Assembly: GCA_964458325.1 (NCBI GenBank)
Contig: CAYWIM010000020.1
Span: 1-54,876 of the forward strand
Length of the DNA stretch: 54,876 bases
Direction: 5' to 3'
From: JAGMXM01 sp964458325
GTDB lineage: Bacteria > Verrucomicrobiota > Verrucomicrobiia > Limisphaerales > UBA1319
In this document: positions 48,338 to 54,876 of the stretch, piece after piece
How positions within the stretch are numbered: position 1 is the stretch's first letter
How the letters are laid out: every line of letters begins with the position of its first letter
Position numbers and translations under genes: made by a program
The notes under the pieces: model-generated
What the model saw: only the letters and a program-made list of their open reading frames with translations
The model's database searches: none
Told to the model about the DNA's origin: nothing

Positions 48338-48522
48338 TCGAGGCGATGCCACGAGGCCGGTTTCGGGTGGAGCTGGCCAACGGGCACCGGTTGGTCGCGC
48401 GCGGGCAGCGGGCGGCCGCGCAGACCGGCTGGATGCCGGGCAGCCGGGTCGTGGTCCGGCTGTCGCCCTGCGACCTGTCGCGGGGGCGGATTGAAACGGC
48501 GGCAGAGGAACGGGAACTATGA
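48298..48522 (+). CDS. infA: Translation initiation factor IF-1, divergent
   Basis: Predicted 74-residue OB-fold protein. FRVELANGHRLVA and LSPCDLSRGRIE match the family, as does the initial ATVIEAMPRGR strand. The loop that normally reads HISGKMR, which inserts at helix 44 of 16S rRNA, is replaced by ARGQRAAAQTGW and is two residues shorter. The C-terminus is also atypical (TAAEEREL). The ATG at 48298 lies inside the end of map, an overlap of 40 bases, and no later start would keep the first strand. It could be a lineage-specific IF-1 or a paralogue. Its stop overlaps the rpmJ start (ATGA). Confidence 0.85.
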   Translation: MQREDAFRASATVIEAMPRGRFRVELANGHRLVARGQRAAAQTGWMPGSRVVVRLSPCDLSRGRIETAAEEREL

Positions 48523-48632
48523 AAGTGCGAGCGTCAGTTCGAAGATTGTGCGAGCATTGCAAAGTGATCAAGCGCAAGGGTGTGATCCGGGTGATCTGCA
48601 CCAACGCGCGCCATAAACAGCGTCAAGGCTGA
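48519..48632 (+). CDS. rpmJ: 50S ribosomal protein L36 (zinc type)
   Basis: A 37-residue ribosomal protein starting MKVRASVRRLCEHCKVIKRK and ending CTNARHKQRQG. The zinc ligands Cys11, Cys14, Cys27 and His32 are all present. The ATG overlaps the infA stop in ATGA, which indicates coupling. Its place between infA and rpsM is standard. Confidence 0.97.
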   Translation: MKVRASVRRLCEHCKVIKRKGVIRVICTNARHKQRQG

Positions 48633-48648
48633 AGCTGGAGAATCGATT

Positions 48649-49044
48649 ATGCCTCGAATTTTAGGCGTGGATATTCCCGGGGAGAAACGCATCGACGTTT
48701 CCCTGCGGTACGTGTATGGCATTGGCCCATCCAATGCAAAGGTCATCCTGCAGCGGGCGAACATCGACCCGTCCGTTCGGGCCAAGGAGCTGACCGAGCA
48801 GCAACTGTCGCAGATTGTGCACTCGATCCAGGAGGGGAAATATGTGATCGAGGGCGATCTCCGCCGCGAGATCGGCATGAACCTCAAACGGCTGCAGTCG
48901 ATCAAGTGCTACCGCGGAATCCGCCACATGCGTGGGCTGCCCGTGCGCGGCCAGCGGACATCGACCAATGCCCGGACGCGGAAGGGGCCGCGCAAGACCG
49001 TCGGCGTCCAACGCAATCCCAACGCGAAGACCGGTATCCATTAA
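48649..49044 (+). CDS. rpsM: 30S ribosomal protein S13
   Basis: Predicted 131-residue S13, a head protein forming bridges to the 50S subunit and contacting the P-site tRNA. It has RILGVDIPGEKRIDVSLRYV, YGIGPSNAKVILQRANIDP and the C-terminal CYRGIRHMRGLPVRGQRTST and NARTRKGPRKTVG. A GCTGGAG site precedes the ATG. Length is slightly above the E. coli protein (118). Confidence 0.98.
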   Translation: MPRILGVDIPGEKRIDVSLRYVYGIGPSNAKVILQRANIDPSVRAKELTEQQLSQIVHSIQEGKYVIEGDLRREIGMNLKRLQSIKCYRGIRHMRGLPVRGQRTSTNARTRKGPRKTVGVQRNPNAKTGIH

Positions 49045-49052
49045 TCACCATT

Positions 49053-49727
49053 ATGTCTGAGGAATCCAAATCCAAGAAGTCCGCGGAAGCGGCCAAGGCG
49101 GAACCCAAGGCCGAACCCAAGGCGGCGGGCGCGCCCGCGGAAGGGGGAAAGGCGCCGGCCGAAGGGCGTCCCCCAAAGGCTGGCAAGAAGGCGGCTCCTG
49201 CTGAAGGCGGGGAAGGCGGCGCCGCCGGCGCGGCGGGTGGAGGCAAGGCGGCGGGCGGCAAGGCCGCTCCGGCGGCGGCTCCGGCGGTTCCGGCAGCCCC
49301 GGCGGGACCGCTGACGGCGGCGGATCTGCTCGCCGACGAGAACGCGACCAAGAAGATCGTCAAGGCGAAGGGGGCGAAAAACATACCGGTGGGCATCGCC
49401 AACGTGCTGGCCACCTTCAACAACACGACCGTGACCATCACGGACATGCAAGGACACGTGCTGGCGTGGTCGAGCGCCGGCCGGGTGGGGTTCAAGGGAT
49501 CGCGGAAAAGCACGGCCTTTGCGGCACAGCAGGTGGCGCAGGATGCCGCGCGCCAAGCCATGTCCCACGGGATGCGTGAGGTCGAGGTGCGCGTCAAAGG
49601 GCCGGGATCCGGACGCGAGGCTGCCATTCGCGCCTTGCAAGCGATCGGCCTCGAGCTTTCCGCCATCAAAGATGTAACGCCGGTGCCGCACAACGGGTGC
49701 CGTCCGCGCAAGAAACGGCGCGTGTAA
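49053..49727 (+). CDS. rpsK: 30S ribosomal protein S11 with long low-complexity N-terminal extension
   Basis: Predicted 224-residue S11, a platform protein. The conserved core (from about residue 110) has IPVGIANVLATFNNTTVTIT, GFKGSRKSTAFAAQ, RVKGPGSGREAAIRALQAIG and PVPHNGCRPRKKRRV. About 95 residues precede the usual start, rich in Lys, Ala, Pro, Gly and Glu (for example KAEPKAEPKAAGAPAEGG). No in-frame ATG lies between 49053 and the core, and the start is only eight bases after rpsM, so the extension is probably translated. Proteins of this class normally have about 130 residues. Confidence 0.93.
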   Translation: MSEESKSKKSAEAAKAEPKAEPKAAGAPAEGGKAPAEGRPPKAGKKAAPAEGGEGGAAGAAGGGKAAGGKAAPAAAPAVPAAPAGPLTAADLLADENATKKIVKAKGAKNIPVGIANVLATFNNTTVTITDMQGHVLAWSSAGRVGFKGSRKSTAFAAQQVAQDAARQAMSHGMREVEVRVKGPGSGREAAIRALQAIGLELSAIKDVTPVPHNGCRPRKKRRV

Positions 49728-49754
49728 TCACTGGACTGAATCGATTAGAAAGAT

Positions 49755-50363
49755 ATGGCTCGTTATACAGGACCTCGCACCCGGATCAGCCGGCGATTTG
49801 GGCTAGCGATATTTGGACCTTCGAAGTACCTGGACCGGAGGAATTATGGGCCGGGGGTGCATGGGCCGAAGTCCCGGCGCAAGGCAAGCGACTACGCTCT
49901 GGGCCTGATCGAGAAGCAGAAGCTGCGCTATTATTACGGCCTCATGGAGCGCCAGTTTCGAAACGTGTTCGAGCGCGCGCTCAAGAAGCGCGGGGTGACC
50001 GGGGAAACGATGCTCCAAATCCTCGAGACCCGCTTGGACAGCATGGTTTACCACTGCGGCTTTGGCGTGACCCGGGCTGGCGCCCGGCAGTTGGTCGCCC
50101 ATGGCCACGTCCGCGTCAACGGGCGCAAAGTCTCGATCCCATCCTACTCCCTGAAGGTCAACGATGTGGTCGAGGTTCGCAACTCGGCGGTGTCGCGGCA
50201 GCTGGCCACTCGCAACCTCGAGCTGTCCACAAGCCGGCCGACGCCGGATTGGGTCGCCCTGCAGAAGGATGCCTTTCGGGGGACGCTGGTGCGGGTGCCG
50301 TCGAGGGACGAAATCCAGCCCGTTGCCAACGAACAGGCCGTGGTCGAGTTTTATTCCCGCTAA
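49755..50363 (+). CDS. rpsD: 30S ribosomal protein S4 (zinc-free type)
   Basis: Predicted 202-residue S4, a primary 16S rRNA binder and accuracy protein, and the alpha-operon repressor in E. coli. It starts ARYTGPRTRISRRFGLAIFG without the CxxC zinc motif of the other S4 class. The S4 RNA-binding domain is clear: ETRLDSMVYHCGFGVTRAGA and RQLVAHGHVRVNGRKVSIPS. The gap to rpoA (106 bases) holds a GC-rich hairpin. Confidence 0.98.
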   Translation: MARYTGPRTRISRRFGLAIFGPSKYLDRRNYGPGVHGPKSRRKASDYALGLIEKQKLRYYYGLMERQFRNVFERALKKRGVTGETMLQILETRLDSMVYHCGFGVTRAGARQLVAHGHVRVNGRKVSIPSYSLKVNDVVEVRNSAVSRQLATRNLELSTSRPTPDWVALQKDAFRGTLVRVPSRDEIQPVANEQAVVEFYSR

Positions 50364-50364
50364 C

Positions 50365-50384
50365 CCCCCGGCGCCCCCCGGGGG
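50365..50384 (+). promoter_or_regulatory. GC-rich hairpin between rpsD and rpoA
   Basis: CCCCCGG (50365-50371) and CCGGGGG (50378-50384) form a 7-bp stem with a six-base loop just after the rpsD stop. No T run follows, so it is more likely an RNA processing or stability element than an intrinsic terminator. Confidence 0.4.
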
Positions 50385-50469
50385 TGTCCGGTAGCAATTA
50401 TATGGATGCCGGGCGGGCGGGAATCCAGTCCGGGCATCAGGTTAAAATTGCTGAACCAGAAGGTCACAT

Positions 50470-51489
50470 ATGCCAATTCGATTGGGTCGTTTTGAAATGC
50501 CGAAGCGCTTGATTCGCGAGGACGCCTCGGCTTCGTCGACTTATGCGAAGTACATCGCGGAGCCATTCGAGACGGGCTACGGGCACACGGTCGGCAACTC
50601 GCTGCGCCGAGTGCTCTTGTCTTCCCTCGAAGGCGCCGCCATCACATCCGTGCGGATCGAGGGGGCGATGCATGAGTTTGCCACGATCGATGGCGTGGTG
50701 GAGGATGTCACCGAGATCGTGCTCAATCTCAAGAAGGTCCTGTTCCGCGTCCACAACACGCGCGATCCTCAACGGCTGATGCTCTCGGCCCACAAGGAAG
50801 GAGCCGTTCTGGCCGAAGATATCCAGCTGAACCAGAACACCGAGCTGGTCAATCCCAAGCAGGTCATCTGCACGCTCGACCGCAAGCGCAAGCTCGAGAT
50901 GGAGCTCGAGGTGAAGGTGGGACGCGGCTTTTGCCCCGGCGACGAGAACAAGAAGCCGGACCAGCCGATCGGCGTGATCCCCATCGACTCGCTCTTTTCG
51001 CCAGTGACCCGCGTCCGCTACGCGGTGGAGGCGGCGCGGGTGGGGCAGCGGACGGACTATGACCGGCTCATCATCGAGGTATGGACCGACAAGCGGATCA
51101 CGCCAGACGAGGCGCTCGTGCAGGCCTCGGCGATTCTGCAGCATCACCTGGACGTGTTCGTTGGCTACGACAAGAACCTGGTCGAGTTCGAGGAGGTCAA
51201 GGAGAAGCAGGACGACGAGAAGGTCAAGATGAAGAAGCTTCTCAACATGAGCGTGAACGAGATCGAGCTCAGCGTCCGGGCCGCCAACTGTCTCAACAAT
51301 GCCAACATCACGACCGTGGGACAGCTGGCCATGAAGAGCGAGGCGGAGATGTTGAAGTACAGGAATTTCGGCAAGAAATCGCTGAACGAGATCAAGGATA
51401 AACTGACGACGTTGGGGCTGTCCTTGGGCATGAAGTTCGAACCAGAACTGCTGGATCTGCCCAAGGAAGAGTCTAAAACGCTTCGCTAA
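50470..51489 (+). CDS. rpoA: RNA polymerase alpha subunit
   Basis: Predicted 339-residue alpha subunit. The N-terminal dimerisation domain has EPFETGYGHTVGNSLRRVLL and GAMHEFATIDGVVEDVTEIV; the C-terminal UP-element and activator-binding domain (about 255-325) has NMSVNEIELSVRAANCLNNA with the conserved Arg of the RAANCL motif, and KYRNFGKKSLNEIKDKL. A flexible linker with a KEKQDDEKVKMKK run joins them. GAAGGTCACAT precedes the ATG. Confidence 0.98.
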   Translation: MPIRLGRFEMPKRLIREDASASSTYAKYIAEPFETGYGHTVGNSLRRVLLSSLEGAAITSVRIEGAMHEFATIDGVVEDVTEIVLNLKKVLFRVHNTRDPQRLMLSAHKEGAVLAEDIQLNQNTELVNPKQVICTLDRKRKLEMELEVKVGRGFCPGDENKKPDQPIGVIPIDSLFSPVTRVRYAVEAARVGQRTDYDRLIIEVWTDKRITPDEALVQASAILQHHLDVFVGYDKNLVEFEEVKEKQDDEKVKMKKLLNMSVNEIELSVRAANCLNNANITTVGQLAMKSEAEMLKYRNFGKKSLNEIKDKLTTLGLSLGMKFEPELLDLPKEESKTLR

Positions 51490-51501
51490 ACCGACTTTGC
51501 C

Positions 51502-52023
51502 ATGCGCCACCTAAAACACACAGCCAAGCTGGGGCGGACGACGTCCCATCGCAACGCCATGCTGGCGAATCTGGTGTGCAGTCTGATCAAGCACCGCCGT
51601 ATCACGACCACCCTCGCCAAGGCCAAGGCCGCCCGCCCCGTCGCCGAGAAGCTGGTGACCTTGGGCAAGCGGGGCACGCTCTCGGATCGCCGATTGGCTG
51701 CCGCGCGGTTGCGGCAGCAGCCGCGCTCGTTCTTCGGCCGATCCAAGGAGCGCACGGCCTGGCGCAAGCAGAATGACGTGGTCCGCATTCTTTTCGAGGA
51801 GATCGCGCCGACCTTCAAGGAGCGGCGCGGGGGCTACACGCGCATCGTGAAGCTGGCGGTACGACGGGGCGACGCCTCCTCGATGGCCATCCTCGAATGG
51901 GTCGATTCCACCGTCCGTCCGACTGTCTCCGGCAAGCCAGTCCCGGGCGCCTCCGCGGCCACTGAAGCGCCTCGCGCCACACCGCCGGCTGAGCCGCCCA
52001 AGCCGGGCGAGACCGCATCCTGA
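51502..52023 (+). CDS. rplQ: 50S ribosomal protein L17 with C-terminal extension
   Basis: Predicted 173-residue L17 near the tunnel exit. It has RHLKHTAKLGRTTSHRNAML, KHRRITTTLAKAKAARPVAE and GGYTRIVKLAVRRGDASSMA. The E. coli protein has 127 residues; here the last 45 form a Pro/Ala/Thr/Gly-rich tail (for example ATEAPRATPPAEPPKPGE). It is the last gene of the cluster, converging on the N-acyl amino acid synthase gene. Confidence 0.97.
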   Translation: MRHLKHTAKLGRTTSHRNAMLANLVCSLIKHRRITTTLAKAKAARPVAEKLVTLGKRGTLSDRRLAAARLRQQPRSFFGRSKERTAWRKQNDVVRILFEEIAPTFKERRGGYTRIVKLAVRRGDASSMAILEWVDSTVRPTVSGKPVPGASAATEAPRATPPAEPPKPGETAS

Positions 52024-52045
52024 TCTCCGCCGGCTTGGCGGATCA
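52021..52045. terminator. Hairpin between convergent rplQ and acyltransferase genes
   Basis: TGAT-CT-CCGCC (52021-52031) pairs with GGCGG-ATCA (52037-52045) around a five-base loop, with a two-base bulge. It covers the rplQ stop and the end of the opposite gene, so it could stop transcription from either side. There is no clear T run, so confidence is low. Confidence 0.35.
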
Positions 52046-52771
52046 GCCGGGAGGCAGCGGGGAGGGATGGGCCAGTGAATTGCCCGAGGCAGGACGCCTG
52101 TTGCGGGAGTCTGTCTCCAGCAGCTTTTGATGGAGCGAATCGTCCCAATCCTCGGTGAGGAAACGGTAGATCCAGTTTTGGTGGAGGCGAAGGTTCCGAT
52201 ACGCCTCGGGGAGGTCGAGCACCATGGTGATGCGGCGATTGGGGCAGTTGAGCTCGCCCACATCGTGGGTCGCGACCGGCTGGAATCCCATGACACGGGT
52301 ATGGAACTGGTAGGGGCTGTGGGCTTCGCCCTCGAAGATGTCGGTGATGTAATGCGTGTAGCCCCGGCCGACCGTTTCCTTGCTGGCCGCGCGCATGAGG
52401 CCGGCGACGACCAGAATGAACTTCCGATACGGGGGCAGCACGGCGAACCGGCCAATTTCGGCGATGCGATGGCTCCGAATGAACGCCTCCACATCGAGGC
52501 CGTTGACAAGCTGTTTGAATCCGTATTCCCGATAGAGTTCCAAGGGCGGATCGTAGAGCACCCGTAGCACACCCACCGGCTTCCGGGAATCATAGACGGC
52601 GAACCAGGAAACGGCGGGATTGACAAGGTCCTCCAGCGGAAACAACTTGGCTTCGTCGTTGACCCAGTGTTTTTCCGCCAGATAGGTGTCGCGCAGGACC
52701 TGCATGGCATCAGCCCGCTCGGCCTCGGTCCGGACCGGAATGACCCGAACGCGGTCTTTAAGAGTCGTCAT
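52043..52771 (-). CDS. FeeM-like N-acyl amino acid synthase (GNAT fold)
   Basis: Predicted 242-residue acyltransferase resembling the FeeM/N-acyl amino acid synthase and autoinducer-synthase-like GNAT family. Conserved features are VIPVRTEAERADAMQVLRDTYL at the start (in two pieces), GVLRVLYD, IAEIGRFAVLPPYR in the acyl-donor pocket, and a MGFQPVATHDVGELNCPNRR segment near the C-terminal third. Such enzymes transfer an acyl chain from acyl-ACP to an amino acid or amine. The start at 52771 is inside the end of the PlsC-like gene, an overlap of 14 bases, so the two are translationally coupled. The C-terminus is a short Pro-rich tail. Which amino acid it uses is unknown. Confidence 0.8.
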   Translation of the reverse strand: MTTLKDRVRVIPVRTEAERADAMQVLRDTYLAEKHWVNDEAKLFPLEDLVNPAVSWFAVYDSRKPVGVLRVLYDPPLELYREYGFKQLVNGLDVEAFIRSHRIAEIGRFAVLPPYRKFILVVAGLMRAASKETVGRGYTHYITDIFEGEAHSPYQFHTRVMGFQPVATHDVGELNCPNRRITMVLDLPEAYRNLRLHQNWIYRFLTEDWDDSLHQKLLETDSRNRRPASGNSLAHPSPLPPG

Positions 52772-53585
52772 GTTGATGGGGCGATGAAGGGGACCAGGAT
52801 TTTCCGGACAGGCCGGCCAGCTCCCCCATGATGCGCGCATGCCAGTCCCGGACCTCATCCATGGAAGGCCGAGGCACAGCTGCGCGAGGCGATATCGGCG
52901 GGCCAATGCGCACCGTCATCCGGGCCAAATCCGGTATGGGCCGATCCGGCGGATGATGAAGGAACCGGATTCCGGCGGGAACCACGGGGATGCCGGTGGT
53001 TACCGAAAGCCGGGCAGTCCCCAGGTGCCCCCGCAGCAGGCGCTGCGGGTCGCGGTTGACGGTGCCCTCGGGGAACACGCCCACCGAAGCGCCTTGAGCC
53101 AGCTTGATCTGCGCCCGCTTGAAGGCGGGCACGGGATCCTGAAACCGCGCTTTCAGAACATTGAGGAATCTTGGCCGGGCCGGCTTTTGCACCAGCGTGA
53201 TCACTTCCGCGTGCCGCAGCACGAACGCCAGCCCCGGGATCAGCTGAAAGTTCCAGTCCGACAGAAAATGGATTCGCCGGCCCTCGCGGGCATAGATCAT
53301 GTACACCGGCACCAGGACGGCCTCGAGACGCTGGTTGTGGTTCAGCGCGAGTATGAAAGGATCCCGCCCCGGAGCGATATGCTCGGCGCCTTCGACATCT
53401 TCCAGAAAGCCGCGGAACAGCCGCAGGATGGCGCGCAGCGCAAATCGAGCGGGCCAGTCGTGACCAAGGCCGGGCAGCGGGCGGGTGCGAATTTCGCGGC
53501 AGGAAAGGCCCGGAGCCCAGCGCCGCCGTCCGCCAGGATCGGCCGGTGCCTCATTCCACTCGCACACTGGATCTTGCGCCATCAT
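52758..53585 (-). CDS. PlsC-like lysophospholipid acyltransferase
   Basis: Predicted 275-residue acyltransferase of the PlsC (LPLAT) family, expected to esterify a hydroxyl with an acyl chain. Motif I reads NHNQRLEAVLVP, that is HX4E in place of the usual HX4D, and motif III is VFPEGTVNRDPQRLLRG; the final motif is TGIPVVPAGIRF. The Glu in motif I makes this an atypical subfamily. A membrane-associated hydrophobic stretch is weak. The start is at 53585 (MMAQDPVCEWN) or the adjacent ATG at 53582; further upstream starts give an Arg-rich leader. It precedes and overlaps the N-acyl amino acid synthase gene, so the two may act in sequence on an N-acyl then O-acyl lipid; this is inference. Confidence 0.82.
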   Translation of the reverse strand: MMAQDPVCEWNEAPADPGGRRRWAPGLSCREIRTRPLPGLGHDWPARFALRAILRLFRGFLEDVEGAEHIAPGRDPFILALNHNQRLEAVLVPVYMIYAREGRRIHFLSDWNFQLIPGLAFVLRHAEVITLVQKPARPRFLNVLKARFQDPVPAFKRAQIKLAQGASVGVFPEGTVNRDPQRLLRGHLGTARLSVTTGIPVVPAGIRFLHHPPDRPIPDLARMTVRIGPPISPRAAVPRPSMDEVRDWHARIMGELAGLSGKSWSPSSPHQHDDS

Positions 53586-53715
53586 GCTTCGGAGCCAAAC
53601 CCCGCTCCCACACGATCTCCGGAGGCGCCCGGAGGCTGCACTCACCGGTGGATCGATCGCTCGAGAACCAGCCGGAAGCCGGTTCCGCGTTCGGTCTGGC
53701 TATCACGCCGCGCTT

Positions 53716-53744
53716 TTCATATTCGATTGCCGGAACCGGAACAA
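53716..53744 (-). promoter_or_regulatory. Candidate promoter of the acyltransferase pair
   Basis: Read on the minus strand, TTGTTC (53744-53739), a 17-base spacer and TATGAA (53721-53716) lie 131 bases before the PlsC-like start, in the 230-base gap after the GMP synthetase gene. The spacing is ideal but both hexamers are imperfect. The rest of this gap holds no gene that I recognise. Confidence 0.35.
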
Positions 53745-53815
53745 GCCTTTTATGGTGTGGAAACGCGACACCCGCCCCGCTCCATTGCTGTTTCGTCGCG
53801 GCGAAGGGGGGTGTG

Positions 53816-54748
53816 TCAGATGTATTCGACGGTGGCGGGCGGTTTCGGGGTTAGATCGTAGAGACAGCGATTGACGCCGGGAATTTCGGTCATCCGCCGT
53901 GTGATGCGATGGAGCGTTTCCCAAGGCAATTCCCGCACCGTGGCCTGGCGGGCGTCCTTGCTGTCGATGCAGCGGACCACGATGATCTGGCCGAACTCTC
54001 GCCGGCCGTCGCGGATCCCCGTGGCGCAATCGTTGAGGAGGACCGCCAGATACTGGAATGCGCCAGTGCCGGCGAGCTCCTCCTCGACGATGGCGGTCGC
54101 AGCCCGCACGGTTGCAAGGCGGGCCTCGGTGACCTCGCCGACAATCCGGGTGGCCAGGGCCGGGCCCGGAAACGGAATCCGGCGGGTGATCTCATCGGGC
54201 AAGCCCAGGAGCCGCGCCACCTCGCGCACGCCGTCCTTGCGAAGCGTCTCGAGGGGCTCGATCACCCGGTAGCCGTAGGCATCCTGGGTGTTGATGCCGA
54301 GCTGGGAAAGAATGTTGTGCTGGCGCTTGATGCCGGCGACCGTCTCCTCGATGTCCGTCAAAATCGTGCCATGAAAGAGGAACTTGGCCCCGGATTTTCG
54401 GACCGCGGCGCCGAAGACATCCCGGTAAAAAGTGTCGGTGATAGCCTGGCGCTTCTGCTCGGGATCCGTCAGGCCCCGCAGCGCGCCGAGGAATGCCTGG
54501 CGGGCGTCCCACAGGTCGATCGGGATCCCGAGCTCGGCGAAAATTTTAACGATCCGTTGGGGCTCCCCTTCGCGCATCAGGGCGTTGTCCACGAAGACGG
54601 TCTTCAATTGGGCGCCGAGGGCCCGGTGGGCCAGAACCGTGACCACCGAACTGTCCACCCCGCCGCTGAGGGCGTTGATGGCGATGGCCGAGCCCACTTC
54701 CTTGCGGATGGCCGCGATTTGATCCTCGATGAACTGGTGATAATTCAT
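53816..54748 (-). CDS. GMP synthetase, stand-alone ATP-pyrophosphatase subunit
   Basis: Predicted 310-residue enzyme that adenylates XMP and replaces the adenylate with ammonia to make GMP. It has the PP-loop ALSGGVDSSV (about 26-35), FVDNALMREGE, KFLFHGTILTDIEETVAG, a DEITRRIPFPGPALATRI segment and the dimerisation-domain RELPWETLHRITRRM. It begins with MNYHQFIEDQIAAIRKE, like archaeal GuaA-B subunits, and lacks the N-terminal glutamine amidotransferase domain of the usual 525-residue bacterial enzyme. A separate glutaminase subunit would be needed and is not in the window. The 128 bases after 54748 contain no recognised gene and no clear Shine-Dalgarno for this start. Confidence 0.92.
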   Translation of the reverse strand: MNYHQFIEDQIAAIRKEVGSAIAINALSGGVDSSVVTVLAHRALGAQLKTVFVDNALMREGEPQRIVKIFAELGIPIDLWDARQAFLGALRGLTDPEQKRQAITDTFYRDVFGAAVRKSGAKFLFHGTILTDIEETVAGIKRQHNILSQLGINTQDAYGYRVIEPLETLRKDGVREVARLLGLPDEITRRIPFPGPALATRIVGEVTEARLATVRAATAIVEEELAGTGAFQYLAVLLNDCATGIRDGRREFGQIIVVRCIDSKDARQATVRELPWETLHRITRRMTEIPGVNRCLYDLTPKPPATVEYI

Positions 54749-54876
54749 AGTGGTTGGCGCTGATTTTTCGCCAGCCTAACAATCGTCCGATCCGATGGCA
54801 AGCGGGCAGCGCGAAAAGGATTGCCGCGGCGATGGCCCCGGCACGGGTCGCCTGAGGTGGCGGTCGCGTTCGAGCG

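Overview
The window is a GC-rich bacterial chromosome segment that most likely comes from a member of the Verrucomicrobiota. This is inferred from a prepilin with the GFTLIELLVVIAIIAILAS-type start followed by an SMLLPALSKA-like helix, from large secreted laminin-G-like proteins with InlB-like and calcium-binding repeats, from the VTC/DUF4956 pair, and from an EF-Tu with an unusual switch I. No taxonomic search could be run, so the assignment is an inference.

Region 1 (1-9660) is mostly on the minus strand. It holds two giant secreted paralogues: a 1050-residue protein ending in a calcineurin-like phosphoesterase domain, and a 1191-residue protein without that domain. Between them lie a type II secretion/pilus-like prepilin gene that follows the second paralogue, a pRiA4b ORF-3-like protein, and the decayed remnant of a DUF4143-type ATPase on the plus strand.

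Region 2 (9943-15440, plus) looks like one operon: an ECF sigma factor, a small basic protein, a Ycf46-like AAA+ ATPase, a TPR protein, a PilT-like secretion ATPase and a membrane-anchored TPR protein. Several of these genes share ATGA stop/start overlaps. A convergent lipoprotein gene (15483-15878, minus) follows.

Region 3 (15879-20645) is an AT-richer spacer of about 600 bases and then a second plus-strand operon: VTC-domain polyphosphate polymerase homologue, DUF4956 membrane protein, HlyD-like adaptor and TolC-like outer-membrane channel. It has no recognisable pump of its own.

Region 4 (20709-52023, plus) is an uninterrupted information-processing supercluster. The order is tRNA-Thr, tuf, tRNA-Trp, tRNA-Ser, secE, nusG, rplKAJL, rpoBC, rpsLG, fusA, the S10 operon (rpsJ-rplCDWB-rpsS-rplV-rpsC-rplP-rpmC-rpsQ), the spc operon (rplNXE-rpsNH-rplFR-rpsE-rplO-secY), map, infA, rpmJ, rpsMKD, rpoA, rplQ. 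Visible control points are a promoter before tRNA-Thr, a terminator or attenuator between rplL and rpoB, a promoter plus 5'-terminal stem-loop before rpsL, a strong hairpin directly before fusA, and a promoter before map. rpmD (L30) and adk are missing from their usual places.

Region 5 (52043-54748, minus) holds an acyltransferase pair (a FeeM-like N-acyl amino acid synthase and a PlsC-like protein) and a stand-alone ATP-pyrophosphatase subunit of GMP synthetase. No insertion sequence, CRISPR array, prophage or replication origin was recognised.
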